DNA of 13,518 nt from Actinomycetota bacterium (GTDB lineage: Bacteria; Actinomycetota; Acidimicrobiia; Acidimicrobiales; Ilumatobacteraceae): positions 1 to 13,518 of the forward strand of contig VERK01000035.1 of NCBI GenBank assembly GCA_018882725.1, given 5' to 3'. The translations under genes were made by a program, and so were the position numbers. Below, piece by piece: positions 13,479-13,518 of this stretch (position 1 is its first letter; each line of letters begins with the position of its first letter). The notes under the pieces were generated by a model that had not been told where the DNA came from, ran no database searches, and saw only the letters and a program-made list of their open reading frames with translations.

Positions 13479-13518
13479 GTGACGACACTGCGCATCGGGC
13501 TGGCCCAGCTCGACCCCG
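13479..13518 (+). CDS. nadE: Probable glutamine-dependent NAD+ synthetase, 5' end
   Basis: Only 13 codons are in the window before the right edge: MTTLRIGLAQLDP. This is the typical first beta-strand of a nitrilase/amidase domain (xxLRIALAQxxP), and the version with this spacing at the very N-terminus is characteristic of glutamine-dependent NAD+ synthetases, where that domain supplies ammonia from glutamine. Another nitrilase-superfamily amidohydrolase is possible. It is divergent from glnII, and its start follows a TAGCCT box, suggesting leaderless expression. Confidence 0.6.
   Translation, partial: MTTLRIGLAQLDP

Overview
The window is a high-G+C, gene-dense bacterial fragment that reads as an actinobacterium, most likely of the class Acidimicrobiia (inference from protein style; no 16S or tRNA is present). 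Supporting signs are a GlnA2-type glutamine synthetase beside a type II synthetase and an OmpR-like regulator with a degenerate receiver, frequent GTG starts, strong GC3 bias, and several genes whose start codon lies 6-7 nt after a TANNNT -10 box, as in actinobacterial leaderless transcription. The first 19 bases match the Nextera/Tn5 mosaic end at 17 of 19 positions, so the left edge is probably a library artefact at a contig end.

Left part (21-4334): the tail of an unidentified + strand gene converges on a two-gene minus-strand sulfur unit. That unit holds a CstR-like persulfide sensor (1515-1784) and a CstB-like persulfide dioxygenase-rhodanese fusion (95-1504), with a CsoR/CstR-type palindrome sitting in the promoter spacer. 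Upstream lies mrp (Fe-S cluster carrier ATPase, 1843-3030), divergent from an IscA/ErpA-type A-type carrier (3113-3436). A Tat-exported thioredoxin-fold lipoprotein (3429-4334) converges on iscA with an 8-nt overlap. Sulfide/persulfide handling and Fe-S assembly are thus neighbours.

Middle part (4395-10114): six + strand genes are tightly packed. They are a compact fusion of a 2x[2Fe-2S] domain with a shortened xanthine-dehydrogenase-like molybdopterin domain, a RidA protein with a histone-H1-like Lys/Ala tail, a 51-aa membrane protein, a group II PLP decarboxylase, an 8-oxoguanine-deaminase-type amidohydrolase and a HAD phosphatase. The last three overlap by 4 and 8 nt and are probably translationally coupled. 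ridA and the small membrane gene also carry apparent -10 boxes of their own. A purine/amine-catabolism theme is plausible but inferred. A long hairpin separates this run from the convergent genes to its right.

Right part (10133-13518): a nitrogen-assimilation block on the minus strand holds glnII (GSII), an intrinsic terminator, glnA (GSI-alpha, GlnA2-like) and, 1 nt after glnA, a GlnR-like atypical OmpR regulator. The 218-bp region between glnII and the divergent gene at the right edge carries 11-bp-spaced GTTCAC direct repeats resembling PhoP/OmpR-family operators. The right-edge gene is the first 13 codons of a probable glutamine-dependent NAD+ synthetase. There is no gene-free stretch longer than 300 bases. 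I saw no tRNA, rRNA, CRISPR array, insertion sequence or phage gene.
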